A DNA stretch of 44,691 nucleotides, taken from NCBI GenBank assembly GCA_905221605.1, contig CAJNDS010000991.1, positions 1 to 44,691 on the forward strand. The letters run 5' to 3'. The notes beneath the pieces were generated by a model that did no database searches, was not told where the DNA came from, and saw only the letters and a program-made list of their open reading frames with translations. The stretch is from Symbiodinium natans (Eukaryota; Sar; Dinophyceae; Suessiales; Symbiodiniaceae). The position numbers and the translations under genes are program-made. Below, in pieces: positions 1-8,100 of the stretch (the first letter of the stretch is position 1; each line of letters starts with the position of its first letter).

Positions 1-644
1 GGGTCTGCCCAAGGCTGCAGCCAGCAAACTTCTGAACCATTTGCGCCGTTTAGGCGCTACCCCAACCCCTTCATGCCCATACAAGGCAGAGGACCGGATG
101 GAACCGTTGAAGAGTCTAACTCTGATGCTAGTGCTTTTGACTTGCAGCTTGGTTAATTTTCTGGCTCGCTGCCCTCCTTTAGCGTGCCTGCCTTTGGCCA
201 CTGTGATTCGCCTCCTCTGCCCCGCAGCATAATCCAGACCAAGGTCCTTGCCTAAGGTTTTGATGGGGGGGTCATGTTCTTCAAGCAAGGATTGCAGCTC
301 TCTGGCAGAGGCCTTGTTTGAGCAGATGAAAGCCGTTTTGGTGGTGCTGACCATCAGGCCCTGATTCTCGAGGTCAGCTTTAAGCTCCCTGTAACACGTG
401 ATGGCTTGAGCAGCGACTGTCGGCGCATGAGAATCGACAAAATCTGCTGAGCAATCGTCCACCCACAAATCGATGTGGTGTACAGGGGAGGCAGAGTGCA
501 TCTTCGAGATCGGATCGTGGAGCACAACTCTGGAAAGAGCAGGGGCGAGAGGGCAACCTGCTATGAGACCTCTTGTAGCTCGGATGGGGCGAGACAGACT
601 CCCCTGCGCTTCTATGTATCGGCTGCCTGAGTAAAGGCTTAACG
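1..644 (-). pseudogene. LINE-A ORF2, C-terminal half of reverse transcriptase (out of frame, partial)
   Basis: This continues the RT of 639-3203 in another frame and reads open to the window edge. Conserved RT motif B reads GLIAGCPLAP (541-570). Catalytic motif C reads LWVDDC (the WVDDC codons are 451-465), with the usual Asp-Asp pair. Downstream, a thumb-like segment contains KDLGLDYAAG and basic stretches. It would join directly to the 854-aa ORF if the 32-bp duplication at 645-708 were a single copy. What follows motif C (RNase H, zinc finger or end of ORF2) lies off the left edge. The RT identity is secure; the exact junction is inferred from the repeat. Confidence 0.8.
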
Positions 645-3203
645 CTCTTTCAAGTAGAAGCGGGGGAAAGGAGTGTCTCTTTCAAGTAGAAGCGGGGGAA
701 AGGAGTGTCGGACACCCTGGGCTAGGAGCTGCCAATGTGGGACAGTCTCATAGAAGGATGTTAGATCAAGGAGAAGTGTAATGGTGTGACGCTTCTCTCT
801 TTTGTTTGTTTCAGCCCTGATTAGGCGGCGAAGGGCCGTGTCAAGGGAACTGTTCCCTGCCTTTGCCTGATTCCAGGGAGAGGTAGGGTTGTAACTGTTC
901 TCCCACTCTGTGATAAGGTGCCATCTCGCCTTGCAAAATACCCTGTGGAGGACATGGGTTAACCCAATAGGCCGTTCGGATGTTTCATTTTTGGGGAGCA
1001 TGGCATACTGTGTGATATCACAGTGCTGGGGAAACTGGGCTTCGATTTCCCATTGGCGCACCATGCTAGCCAATTCAAGAATGGCTTCATGAGGTAATGC
1101 TCGGAGCATTTCATAGCACCACCCATCTGGGCCTGGGGCTTTGTTTGGGACCTTTTTTAGGAGGGAATTCCATTCCTCCACCGAAATGGGCGAGAGGTTG
1201 GCTGCTTGTTTCCTCGCTTGGTTCTGCAGGGCCAAGCGAGGGTCGGTGCCATGAGTGCCGCTCAACCCACTTGGGGCCCACATGTCAGCCCACCATGCCC
1301 TTCTGGCGTGAGGCTTAACCTCCACCGCAAGGTTCGCAAATGGGCGAGTAGTGGTGTTTTCCTCAGTCTTGAGTGCCCGGTAAAGGTGGCGCAGATGGTT
1401 TTTCCCATCACCTTGGAGCCAGGCCTCGTACTTTTTGGCTTGTTCCTGATGTGCTTTCCTCAGGTGAAGTTTTCGTTGTGTTTCGATGATTTGTCTGACC
1501 TCTTTGGCTTTGGGCCCTTCTTTTCCAAAGTGCTCTTGGATGAGGTTAACCGCTGTCTGGCACCTGAATGCATCGCATTCCTCCCAATTGAGAAGGAGTT
1601 GGGAAAGGTGGGATTGGACCACCTGCTGAAGCTTGGGACTTAGACCAATGCGGAGGCCTTGCCGGTGCCAGACCATAAGTCTACCCCAGAATTTGGACTT
1701 CCCACCAGCCCAGACGAAACCTGTGGGTTTAGGCGGGGCTAGTGGTCCAATATGGGTTTCAACCTGGCAACCCCTGCCTCTGATGTCCGAGGGATAGAGG
1801 CTCGCCTCAACACGCTGAGTAAAACCGGCAAACCCAGCTGTAATGGCGTCATCCGCCCTCGGCTCTAGGAGGAGGCTGGGATAAACCGAGGTGAATTGTC
1901 CTTGGAACGGTGCCTGTTCATCGTCAACAGGTCTCCGGAAGGGCCTGGCTTGTAGGGTACAGACGCGGAAAACCCCCACATTGAGTGTGTACCGAATGGC
2001 GCAATGGGGCCTGAAGGGAACGTCCCAATCAGTTTTGATTTCAAGCCCATTTGAGACGGTGTGGCTAGCTATGGCAAAGTCGATTTCATTGCCACCCATG
2101 ATGGTGGGCTCGTTAGTAGCTAGCACTTTCCCGCGCAGGAGGGACTCAATCGAGGTTTCGAGTATGTCTTGTGGTGGGAGGTTGAAATCCCCCGCTACAA
2201 ACCATTCAATGGTGAGGCCTTTAATGAAGGCAATAAGATCACCGACAATGGTGGGGTTGTGTCCTCCAGTGAGGCCTACACTGGTTTCAAGGTAGATGGA
2301 AATAAAAACAATGTCCCTCTTCCCGGTTCTACCTACCACAGCCACATACCCTTTACCTTCAACACCAAAGGATCTCAGGAATCGGAAATTTCGATGTTTT
2401 TCAACCGCAATAATGACGCCTCCAGAGTTTTTGCCCCCCTCAGTTGGGTGGGCCGGTAGGGTCCAGGCAGCGTACCCGGCCTGGTCCAACTGATGGATGG
2501 CAAGTTGCTGTTCTTTGGCTGTGAGGTGGGTTTCCTGGAGACACACCCCCTGTGGTCGCCTATCTAGGAGCCACGTTTTGATCTCAGCTCTCCATCTTGT
2601 GACATTGGCAACTGTGATTTCAAATTTTGCTGGTTCGTCTTTGGGCTGCCTTTTTGCATCTGCAATTGCCTCCAAACAAACACTAGGTTCGTTTCTGTGA
2701 GTGGCCAGTTGATGCAATGCATGGTTGGCCGCCCATTCCTCAAGAGACCCTTGGCGGATCGGCATTTTGTCCACCAGTTCCACCAATTCCTCCTCAAATG
2801 CAGCAAGTGACTGGTCTTTGGCCTTGAGGAGGAGGGAGGTGAATTCATCGTTGGGATTTTCGTCTTCCGCCAGGGCTGAAAACCGGTTGTAGAGATTGAT
2901 CGGGGAAGGACCGAACTCCCTCCACTCAGGTGAGATATTGTTTGTAAAAACCCCCCTAGAAAGGGGGAAAGGGTCAAAATCGTCCTCCGTCCCCGGCTTG
3001 GATGGTGTGGTCAAAACAGCCTGAGACTCGGGATTGCCTGAAAGGCTCGCGGAGGGCACACGGGTGCTAGCCTTCTCAACGTCTTTGGACCAAGAAAGCT
3101 GGCCCTTCGCCTTCCACTTCTTTTTATACACAGTGACAAAACCTTGTTCGGCTTCCGAACCTCCTGGCCACAGGTCGGGCTCCTGGTGAGGCCAATAGCC
3201 CAC
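639..3203 (-). CDS. LINE-A ORF2: APE endonuclease plus N-terminal half of reverse transcriptase
   Basis: 854 codons. Residues 1-190 are a poorly conserved lead region. An exonuclease-endonuclease-phosphatase (APE) domain spans about 196-405, with the Asn of ANV near 200, QETHL at 223-227 (metal-binding Glu), GDFN at 338-341, EIDFAIAS at 373-380, and a terminal Asp/His pair (D393, H400). This domain nicks target DNA for target-primed reverse transcription. A basic linker with coiled-coil character (about 520-620) leads into the RT: GPDG at 691-694, PIGLTHVLHRVFCKARW near 745-761, and motif A LLLDLTSFYET with the catalytic Asp at 813. The frame then hits the 32-bp duplication and ends 14 residues later, before motifs B and C, so the product as written would have endonuclease but no active polymerase. 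Confidence 0.85.
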   Translation of the reverse strand: MGYWPHQEPDLWPGGSEAEQGFVTVYKKKWKAKGQLSWSKDVEKASTRVPSASLSGNPESQAVLTTPSKPGTEDDFDPFPLSRGVFTNNISPEWREFGPSPINLYNRFSALAEDENPNDEFTSLLLKAKDQSLAAFEEELVELVDKMPIRQGSLEEWAANHALHQLATHRNEPSVCLEAIADAKRQPKDEPAKFEITVANVTRWRAEIKTWLLDRRPQGVCLQETHLTAKEQQLAIHQLDQAGYAAWTLPAHPTEGGKNSGGVIIAVEKHRNFRFLRSFGVEGKGYVAVVGRTGKRDIVFISIYLETSVGLTGGHNPTIVGDLIAFIKGLTIEWFVAGDFNLPPQDILETSIESLLRGKVLATNEPTIMGGNEIDFAIASHTVSNGLEIKTDWDVPFRPHCAIRYTLNVGVFRVCTLQARPFRRPVDDEQAPFQGQFTSVYPSLLLEPRADDAITAGFAGFTQRVEASLYPSDIRGRGCQVETHIGPLAPPKPTGFVWAGGKSKFWGRLMVWHRQGLRIGLSPKLQQVVQSHLSQLLLNWEECDAFRCQTAVNLIQEHFGKEGPKAKEVRQIIETQRKLHLRKAHQEQAKKYEAWLQGDGKNHLRHLYRALKTEENTTTRPFANLAVEVKPHARRAWWADMWAPSGLSGTHGTDPRLALQNQARKQAANLSPISVEEWNSLLKKVPNKAPGPDGWCYEMLRALPHEAILELASMVRQWEIEAQFPQHCDITQYAMLPKNETSERPIGLTHVLHRVFCKARWHLITEWENSYNPTSPWNQAKAGNSSLDTALRRLIRAETNKREKRHTITLLLDLTSFYETVPHWQLLAQGVRHSFPPLLLERDTPFPRFYLKER
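645..708. repeat. 32-bp perfect tandem duplication inside LINE-A RT
   Basis: Positions 645-676 repeat exactly at 677-708. Because 32 is not a multiple of 3, the duplication shifts the RT frame between motifs A and B and creates the stop at 639. Each copy encodes the same short peptide in two frames, and the residues on either side join sensibly if one copy is removed. A perfect copy suggests a recent duplication or an assembly artefact. Confidence 0.9.
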
Positions 3204-3239
3204 TATTAAACCCCACGTGGCGCCCTCCCGGCCGGGTTC

Positions 3240-4088
3240 CTAACTCCTGGTTTTGGGCGAGCGGCTGCGCTCCCCTTTTTCCTTGCCCCCTTCTTTGACA
3301 GAGGTGGGTGGGGAGGCGCTTTGGGTAGCCAGCTTGCGTCGTTTGCGCTCAAGCTGCACTTCAAGTTCTTCTCGTCTTAGCTCAAGGTCTTCGATTTCCA
3401 TGTTGGGGCATCCTTGCTCAATCGCCGCCTTGAGGTCGATTGTTTGTGAGGGGCCGGGCCACTGCCCAGTGATTACCATGTTCTTTTGGTCTGGGGTCAG
3501 GGTCACCCCAATGGCTTCCAACTGGGCTGCAATGGCCTGACCCCCTATACCTGGAGGACTCCCCCCCAATCCAGGCGGGAAACCGGCATGGGCCAGCAGC
3601 TGCTCCGCAGCCTTCTGCCTTCGCTGGAGCTTGTGCTGGGCCTGAGCATCCCGCACCTTTTGGAGTTGGGCTTCATCAAGGGAAAGGCCAATGCTTCCAA
3701 GCACCTCGGACAGATTAAAGTCCTCATCTTCTTCTTGAACGGGCGCCTGAAGTACCTTGTCCCGGAAGGTCTTGGCAAGGGTTTCCATATTTTCCTCAGC
3801 CGCTTTCAGCTCTTGCATCAAGTTTTGCATTTCAACATACAACGCTTTGAGGGCGGCTTTCGATTCGTCAATCTTGGCTTGGAGACGAATTTTGCGGTGG
3901 CCTAAGGACCGCAGCTTGGTAGATGCCCCTTTGAGCTCGTTCGTGGCTGTTATGGCGGCTTCTTCTGGCGGAACATCAGGAACCTTGTTCCTGTTGTGCA
4001 GCGCTGTCTGGACGTCCGCTGGCAAATCCCCAATGTGGGCCTGCAATAAGTCCAGAAGGGCCACCTCATCCGACGACTTGTCCTCCAC
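3240..4088 (-). CDS. LINE-A ORF1, coiled-coil C-terminal part
   Basis: 282 codons. This is the RNA-binding/chaperone-type ORF1 of the LINE, downstream of a frameshift. Residues about 50-115 form a long charged heptad region rich in K, E, A and L (coiled coil). A second helical segment at about 120-165 is followed by a Pro/Gly-rich stretch (GFPPGLGG) and a final basic tail with KRRKLATQ and RSRSPKTRS, which may be a nuclear localisation signal. The start shown is only the first Met after the frame break; the true N-terminus is the zinc-ribbon segment in 4090-4411. The architecture matches LINE-B ORF1 (16,468-17,352), including the linker before the coiled coil. ORF2 begins 36 nt downstream. 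Confidence 0.7.
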   Translation of the reverse strand: MEDKSSDEVALLDLLQAHIGDLPADVQTALHNRNKVPDVPPEEAAITATNELKGASTKLRSLGHRKIRLQAKIDESKAALKALYVEMQNLMQELKAAEENMETLAKTFRDKVLQAPVQEEDEDFNLSEVLGSIGLSLDEAQLQKVRDAQAQHKLQRRQKAAEQLLAHAGFPPGLGGSPPGIGGQAIAAQLEAIGVTLTPDQKNMVITGQWPGPSQTIDLKAAIEQGCPNMEIEDLELRREELEVQLERKRRKLATQSASPPTSVKEGGKEKGERSRSPKTRS

Positions 4089-4089
4089 G

Positions 4090-4411
4090 GGGCCCTGAAA
4101 CCGGCCTTGGAGAGTTCAACACGGGCAGCTTCGGGAATTTGTTCCCATACCCCTTCCAAGGCCTTGTAGACCTTAGGGGTTCGAGGCGGCTTGGGCGACG
4201 GCGGGTTGGGCGTGCCCCCCATTGCCTCCCCATTCTGGGCTTTGGGCTTAGGGGTTTTGGGGTTCCTCCAGGTGGCAGATTCCCACACTGTAGGACGCCT
4301 CCCCTTGGTGGGCCAGGTCTTTGCACACTTCTTGCATTTGAGGTCCTGCGTGATTAGATCTGTGTAGATCCAATTTCCGCAGCCCTTGCAAACAGTGTAT
4401 TCCCGACCCAT
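4090..4411 (-). pseudogene. LINE-A ORF1, N-terminal zinc-ribbon part (frameshifted from the rest)
   Basis: Begins MGREYTVCKGCGNW. Four cysteines in CxxC-x14-CxxC spacing (residues 8, 11, 26, 29) form a zinc ribbon, followed by a Pro/Lys-rich linker and a helical segment ending in AGFRAP. In LINE-B the equivalent AGYRPP runs straight into the acidic pre-coiled-coil region. Here the matching acidic region (EDKSSDEV) is one frame away, so a 1-nt indel lies in the G/C-rich run at about 4085-4097. The frame continues to a stop at 3950, but the residues after the break are a shadow. Start chosen at 4411 because LINE-B has the same M-(x)-REY start context. Confidence 0.65.
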
Positions 4412-4638
4412 TGCGGGAGGCTGTGTTGACCACCCTTTCTCCCCCGATGACGGTGGGAGGGTGTGTTGGTCAACCCCCGTTAGGAGCGAACCCCTTTCCG
4501 GTGGGTAAGGTATGCTATGGCACTACAAAGAGACTGGGATTCAAGATGGAGCCTGTTCCCCCACACAAGGTTTGGGCCTCAGGGCTTGTTTCACAGCCGC
4601 TTTCCTACCACAACACCCCACCGGGGTCTGAGCCGAAA
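4412..4638 (-). other. LINE-A 5' leader
   Basis: Non-coding stretch between the 5' end and the ORF1 start. It contains one imperfect inverted pair around 4430-4470 (TTGACCACCC / GGGTGTGTTGGTCAA), which could form a stem. Apart from its first 16 nt it shows no clear similarity to the LINE-B leader. No promoter motif was recognised; dinoflagellates lack ordinary TATA promoters. Confidence 0.5.
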
Positions 4639-4647
4639 CTTGAGCCA
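4639..4647 (-). other. Possible spliced-leader relic at the LINE-A 5' end
   Basis: On the minus strand the first bases of LINE-A read TGGCTCAAG, identical to the last 9 nt of the dinoflagellate spliced leader (…TTTTGGCTCAAG). They are followed by TTTCGGC, shared with LINE-B. Immediately upstream is copia LTR sequence, so the match sits exactly on the element boundary. Confidence 0.45.
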
Positions 4648-4663
4648 GTCAAAAACTTTCACA
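4648..4663 (-). repeat. First 16 bp of copia 3' LTR, truncated by LINE-A
   Basis: Minus strand TGTGAAAGTTTTTGAC, identical to the 5' terminus of the copia at 14,332-14,347. It directly follows a polypurine tract and directly precedes the first base of LINE-A. The rest of this LTR would lie beyond LINE-A, left of the window. Confidence 0.75.
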
Positions 4664-4675
4664 CCCCCTCATGCC
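4664..4675 (-). promoter_or_regulatory. Copia polypurine tract
   Basis: Minus strand GGCATGAGGGGG immediately before the LTR terminus TGTG. A purine run ending in G's next to the 3' LTR is the usual plus-strand DNA primer site of LTR retroelements. Confidence 0.6.
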
Positions 4676-4691
4676 TGCAACAGTTGCGTCC

Positions 4692-5186
4692 TCAAGTCCT
4701 GTCTTCTTCCATAGCTCGTCTCGCACCCTTCAGCATTTCTTCTCCTAACAGCTCAGGGTACACACCTGACGCCGGGAGCTGAAGATGGATGTGTTGGTGG
4801 CTCTCATCACACCGATTCCTAGCCATAATGTTGATGAAATTCGAAGAGTTACTACAAAACCACCATCTCTTCCAGGCTCTTTCAGAACCCTTCTCGAAGC
4901 AACAGCGATCGACGACACATCCCTTCGCAAGACCAAGACGTTGACTTACAGACCTAAAGACTGTTTCCTTCCACAAGTCAGACCTAGCTGGCCACTCGTG
5001 AGAAAGAAGAAGACGCGGACAGTTCGCGTACGGACGGAGAAGGTTCCAAATCCTTCGCCAAGACCTCTTGTGGACCAAAAGAGACTCCCGCCACCTGGCG
5101 TAGGACTGTCCACCTTTTCGAAATCTCAAATGACGAAGTCCGCACCCAGCCGAACACGGCGTAGACAAGTGCGCATACACCTTCAC
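4692..5186 (-). pseudogene. Copia C-terminal methyltransferase-like domain, second part (out of frame)
   Basis: About 164 codons directly following the polyprotein stop (5183) in another frame. The sequence picks up where the polyprotein tail ends. It has HLSTPCSAGCGLRH near its start, then a helix rich in W/R/H, then LLSHEWPARSDLWKE, VVDRCC, WKRWWFCSN and a Cys/His pattern (RNRCDESHQHIH) before the stop. Restoring one G in the GGGG run at 5186-5189 would fuse it to the polyprotein. From memory, similar tails (an ELCC motif, then STPC, EWP-x-LW, and a Cys/His end) occur in other dinoflagellate copia polyproteins, with a class-I methyltransferase look. The enzymatic activity is inferred, not shown. 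Confidence 0.55.
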
Positions 5187-8100
5187 CCCTCATGAAGTAA
5201 CACGCTAAAGACTTCTTTGAGAAGCTGGTATCCGTTTTCGCTTAACAGATCCACTTGCTTCGTCACTCCAAAATACGCGATACGAGGATTCTTCGAGCAA
5301 GCTTTTGACAAAGAGCTTCCTTCTTCACAGCAGAGCTCAACCACAACATAAGAAGCCTGGTTCCTTGCTACCTTCTCTGCTGCGGCTCGCCAAGAAACAG
5401 GGACGTTCAGTTCGCAGACTTCATCTGCTGGTTTATTGGGCTCTTGAAACGTGACAGAAACGCTGGTTCCGGAATTTCTCTCTTTCCAGGGGACTGGTTC
5501 CGGAATGAGGCCACAAGCCTCGCACAAACTGACCAAACTGTCGTTAGTTGGGCTTTTTGTTAGAGCATCTGCCGGGTTGACAGCACCTGGTATGTGCTCA
5601 ATCGTGAATCTTCCCAGCTGGACAAGTTCTTGGAGAAAAGCGGCTCTTAACTCAATATGGCGGACTTTCCTCAACAATGTCCCCATTTTGGAAATGGACA
5701 CGGCGCTTTCAGAGTCCGAATACCCCTTAAGAAGGTAGTACCCCGTTTCCCGGTCCTTCGGGATGCCCTCCAAGATGGTCTCCGTCAAGAGAGCAATGTA
5801 CAAACCTTCCCTGGCTATTTCAGTAAGCGCCGCAAGCTCACTCTCGGCGCTCGAAAGGGCTGTGGTGGACTGCTTCCTGCTGAACGTCGTTAGACAGCAG
5901 CTTTCCCAAGTAATCACACCACCACTAACAGAATTCAGGCTCCAGCTTGCGTCCGTAAAGCACGATACCGCTTGGGGATCCGCATCGGCTTCCAGGATCT
6001 CCCGAGTCGACGGAAACACCTGAACCTTATGCGGAAGACCTTTGACCCATTTGAGGACATCCCTCATGCATGTTTCAGCTGCCTCGTCAGGGGCCGACTG
6101 ATGACGCCCCAAAAATCCGCAGCAGAACTGCAAATCTGGTCTGGAGAGGGCAGCCCATGCTAGACGCCCTAAGGTCCTACGGTACTTCTCGTGAGCAGCT
6201 GGACTGATCTTTTCGGTTTGCCCTTTCTTAATGAGGTCAGAGTAGCGCTTCTCCAACGACGGAAGCTTGGGGTTCGGTTTGGTTATCCCATACTCTTCAC
6301 AGCAGGAATCCAAATACTTAGCGTCCAGTCCAAAATAGACTCGCTTCTCTCCCTTATTCCTGAAGATTCGCCGTCCTAGAAAGGATACTTCTGCCGCACC
6401 ATTCTCATGAAGCTCACCAGTTAGTTTCAGCTTGTAGCGTTTCTGTAGATCTTCGAAAACCTTCTTCCCTTCGGAGGGGTCCTCAGAGTAGATTAACAAA
6501 TCGTCAACATAGAAGAGGACCAGCGTCAGACCCTTGGAGGTCTTCCTGCGGTATATCGTCGGGTCCAAGCTTGGACTGAATCCGCTCTGCTCCAAGTGCG
6601 AACTCAGCTCCTTATACCAAGAAAGCGGTGCTGATCTCAGTCCGTTCATGGCTTTGTGTAATCGAAGATACACTTTCTTGTTTCCGGCCTTTTGAGGGAT
6701 TTTAGAGTCCGCAATACTCACGTTACTCGGAAGCTCTACGTACTCAGGCCTTGACACTGCTGCATGCATAAAAGCAACGCTCACGTCACAGCTCAACACT
6801 GAACCTCTTCGACAAAGCAGTGCCAATAGAAGCCGCAATCCCTCCAAACTCGTAGTCGGGCTGTAGATACCTTCAGACAAGGTCGTGCCTCCCATCGAAG
6901 CATAATCTCTTACTACCAGACGTGACCGGTACAGCCCTTTACGCTTGACCGTGTTGACCCACCGACTGGTAAGCACCCGCCTGCCGCTCTCACGTGCGGA
7001 CTTTCGGGCCTCATCTTCAGAGATCACCTTTCCTACTCCGAACGACTCGAGTTCCTCTAGTTCCAACTTCATTGAGGCATACAAAAGGCTCGGATCCAAC
7101 TGTTCTCCGGATGTTTCAGAGACCGCATTTCGTGGTACCTGGCACTTGACCCTACTTCCTCCGAATTTCAAGGTAAACGAATCAGCCACCTCCTGTGAGG
7201 TAGCTCGAACGTCAGGTCCTCGGTACAAAGACTCCAAGAGGTGATTCGTAAGCCAATCAATCTCCATGTCCTCCATGTTTTCCCCCTCATCAGGCAGAAT
7301 CCCTGCCTCACCTTCTTCCGCCGGGGCACTTACGGGAGCATAGGTATCATCAGCAATCATCTCTTCGTCTTCTTCATCTAAAGGACCAACACCACCTTCC
7401 ATGACTTCATCTTCAGGACCATTACCATCATCAACACCTTCGGGTTCATACAAGACAGGCCGTTCTGGGTCTTTACCATCAAGAACCAAAGACTGCGCAA
7501 CAGCGAGGCCTTCGACAGTTCCCACCTCGCACGCTCCATCAACGATTCTTCCGGTCGGAAATACGTCAATCTCCGTACTACCAAAAGGGGCCGCGAAGAT
7601 CCCTCCACCTCGTGCGTTCACGGGTCCTAAGTAAACAGCCTTGACTGTTTTCGCTCCCCGGTATTTAGCAAGATGCGCCTTCGACTTGCTAACTTTTGCC
7701 TGAACCACACAACCAAAGGGAAGCGTTCTAGTTCGGTGAACTATTTCCTCGTGCAGCAAATCAATGCTGGTGGTGGAGTCACCGTGGCTCGAGGACCACA
7801 GATTGTAACACCTCGAAACATAGAACACACAGGCTTGCCACAAGAGACCCCCTAAGGGAAGCTGGTACTTTCCCAGCTCTGCATCTTGACCAGGGAACTT
7901 CTTTAGAGCAATTTGGCGCTCCAAGTCCAACCACACAGCCCAGAAGCCTTGGCGTACCGATTCAACTTGTCGTTCTATTGACCCTTTGGCTTGTGGCCTA
8001 TATCCTGGAACCACATCAACAATTGTTGCGCTGTGGGGGCAGTTTCGGGACCTACTCAGTCTTTCTGCCAAAGCAATAATAGATCCTTCTTGATCCATTC

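Larger units (their letters stand above)
1..4647 (-). mobile_element. LINE-A, non-LTR retrotransposon, disrupted, continues past the left edge
   Basis: A non-LTR element read right to left: 5' leader (4412-4647), ORF1 (about 3240-4411), a 36-nt gap, then ORF2 with APE-type endonuclease and reverse transcriptase (3203 down to the window edge). Homology to LINE-B (17,467 downward) at the 5' end stops exactly at 4647, which sets the 5' boundary. The 3' end, poly-A or tail repeat and any target-site duplication lie outside the window. ORF1 has a 1-nt frameshift near 4090 and ORF2 a 32-bp duplication near 645-708, so this copy is probably not autonomous unless one or both are assembly errors. The 5' end lies inside the 3' LTR of the neighbouring copia element, so LINE-A is the youngest insertion of the stack. 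Confidence 0.85.
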
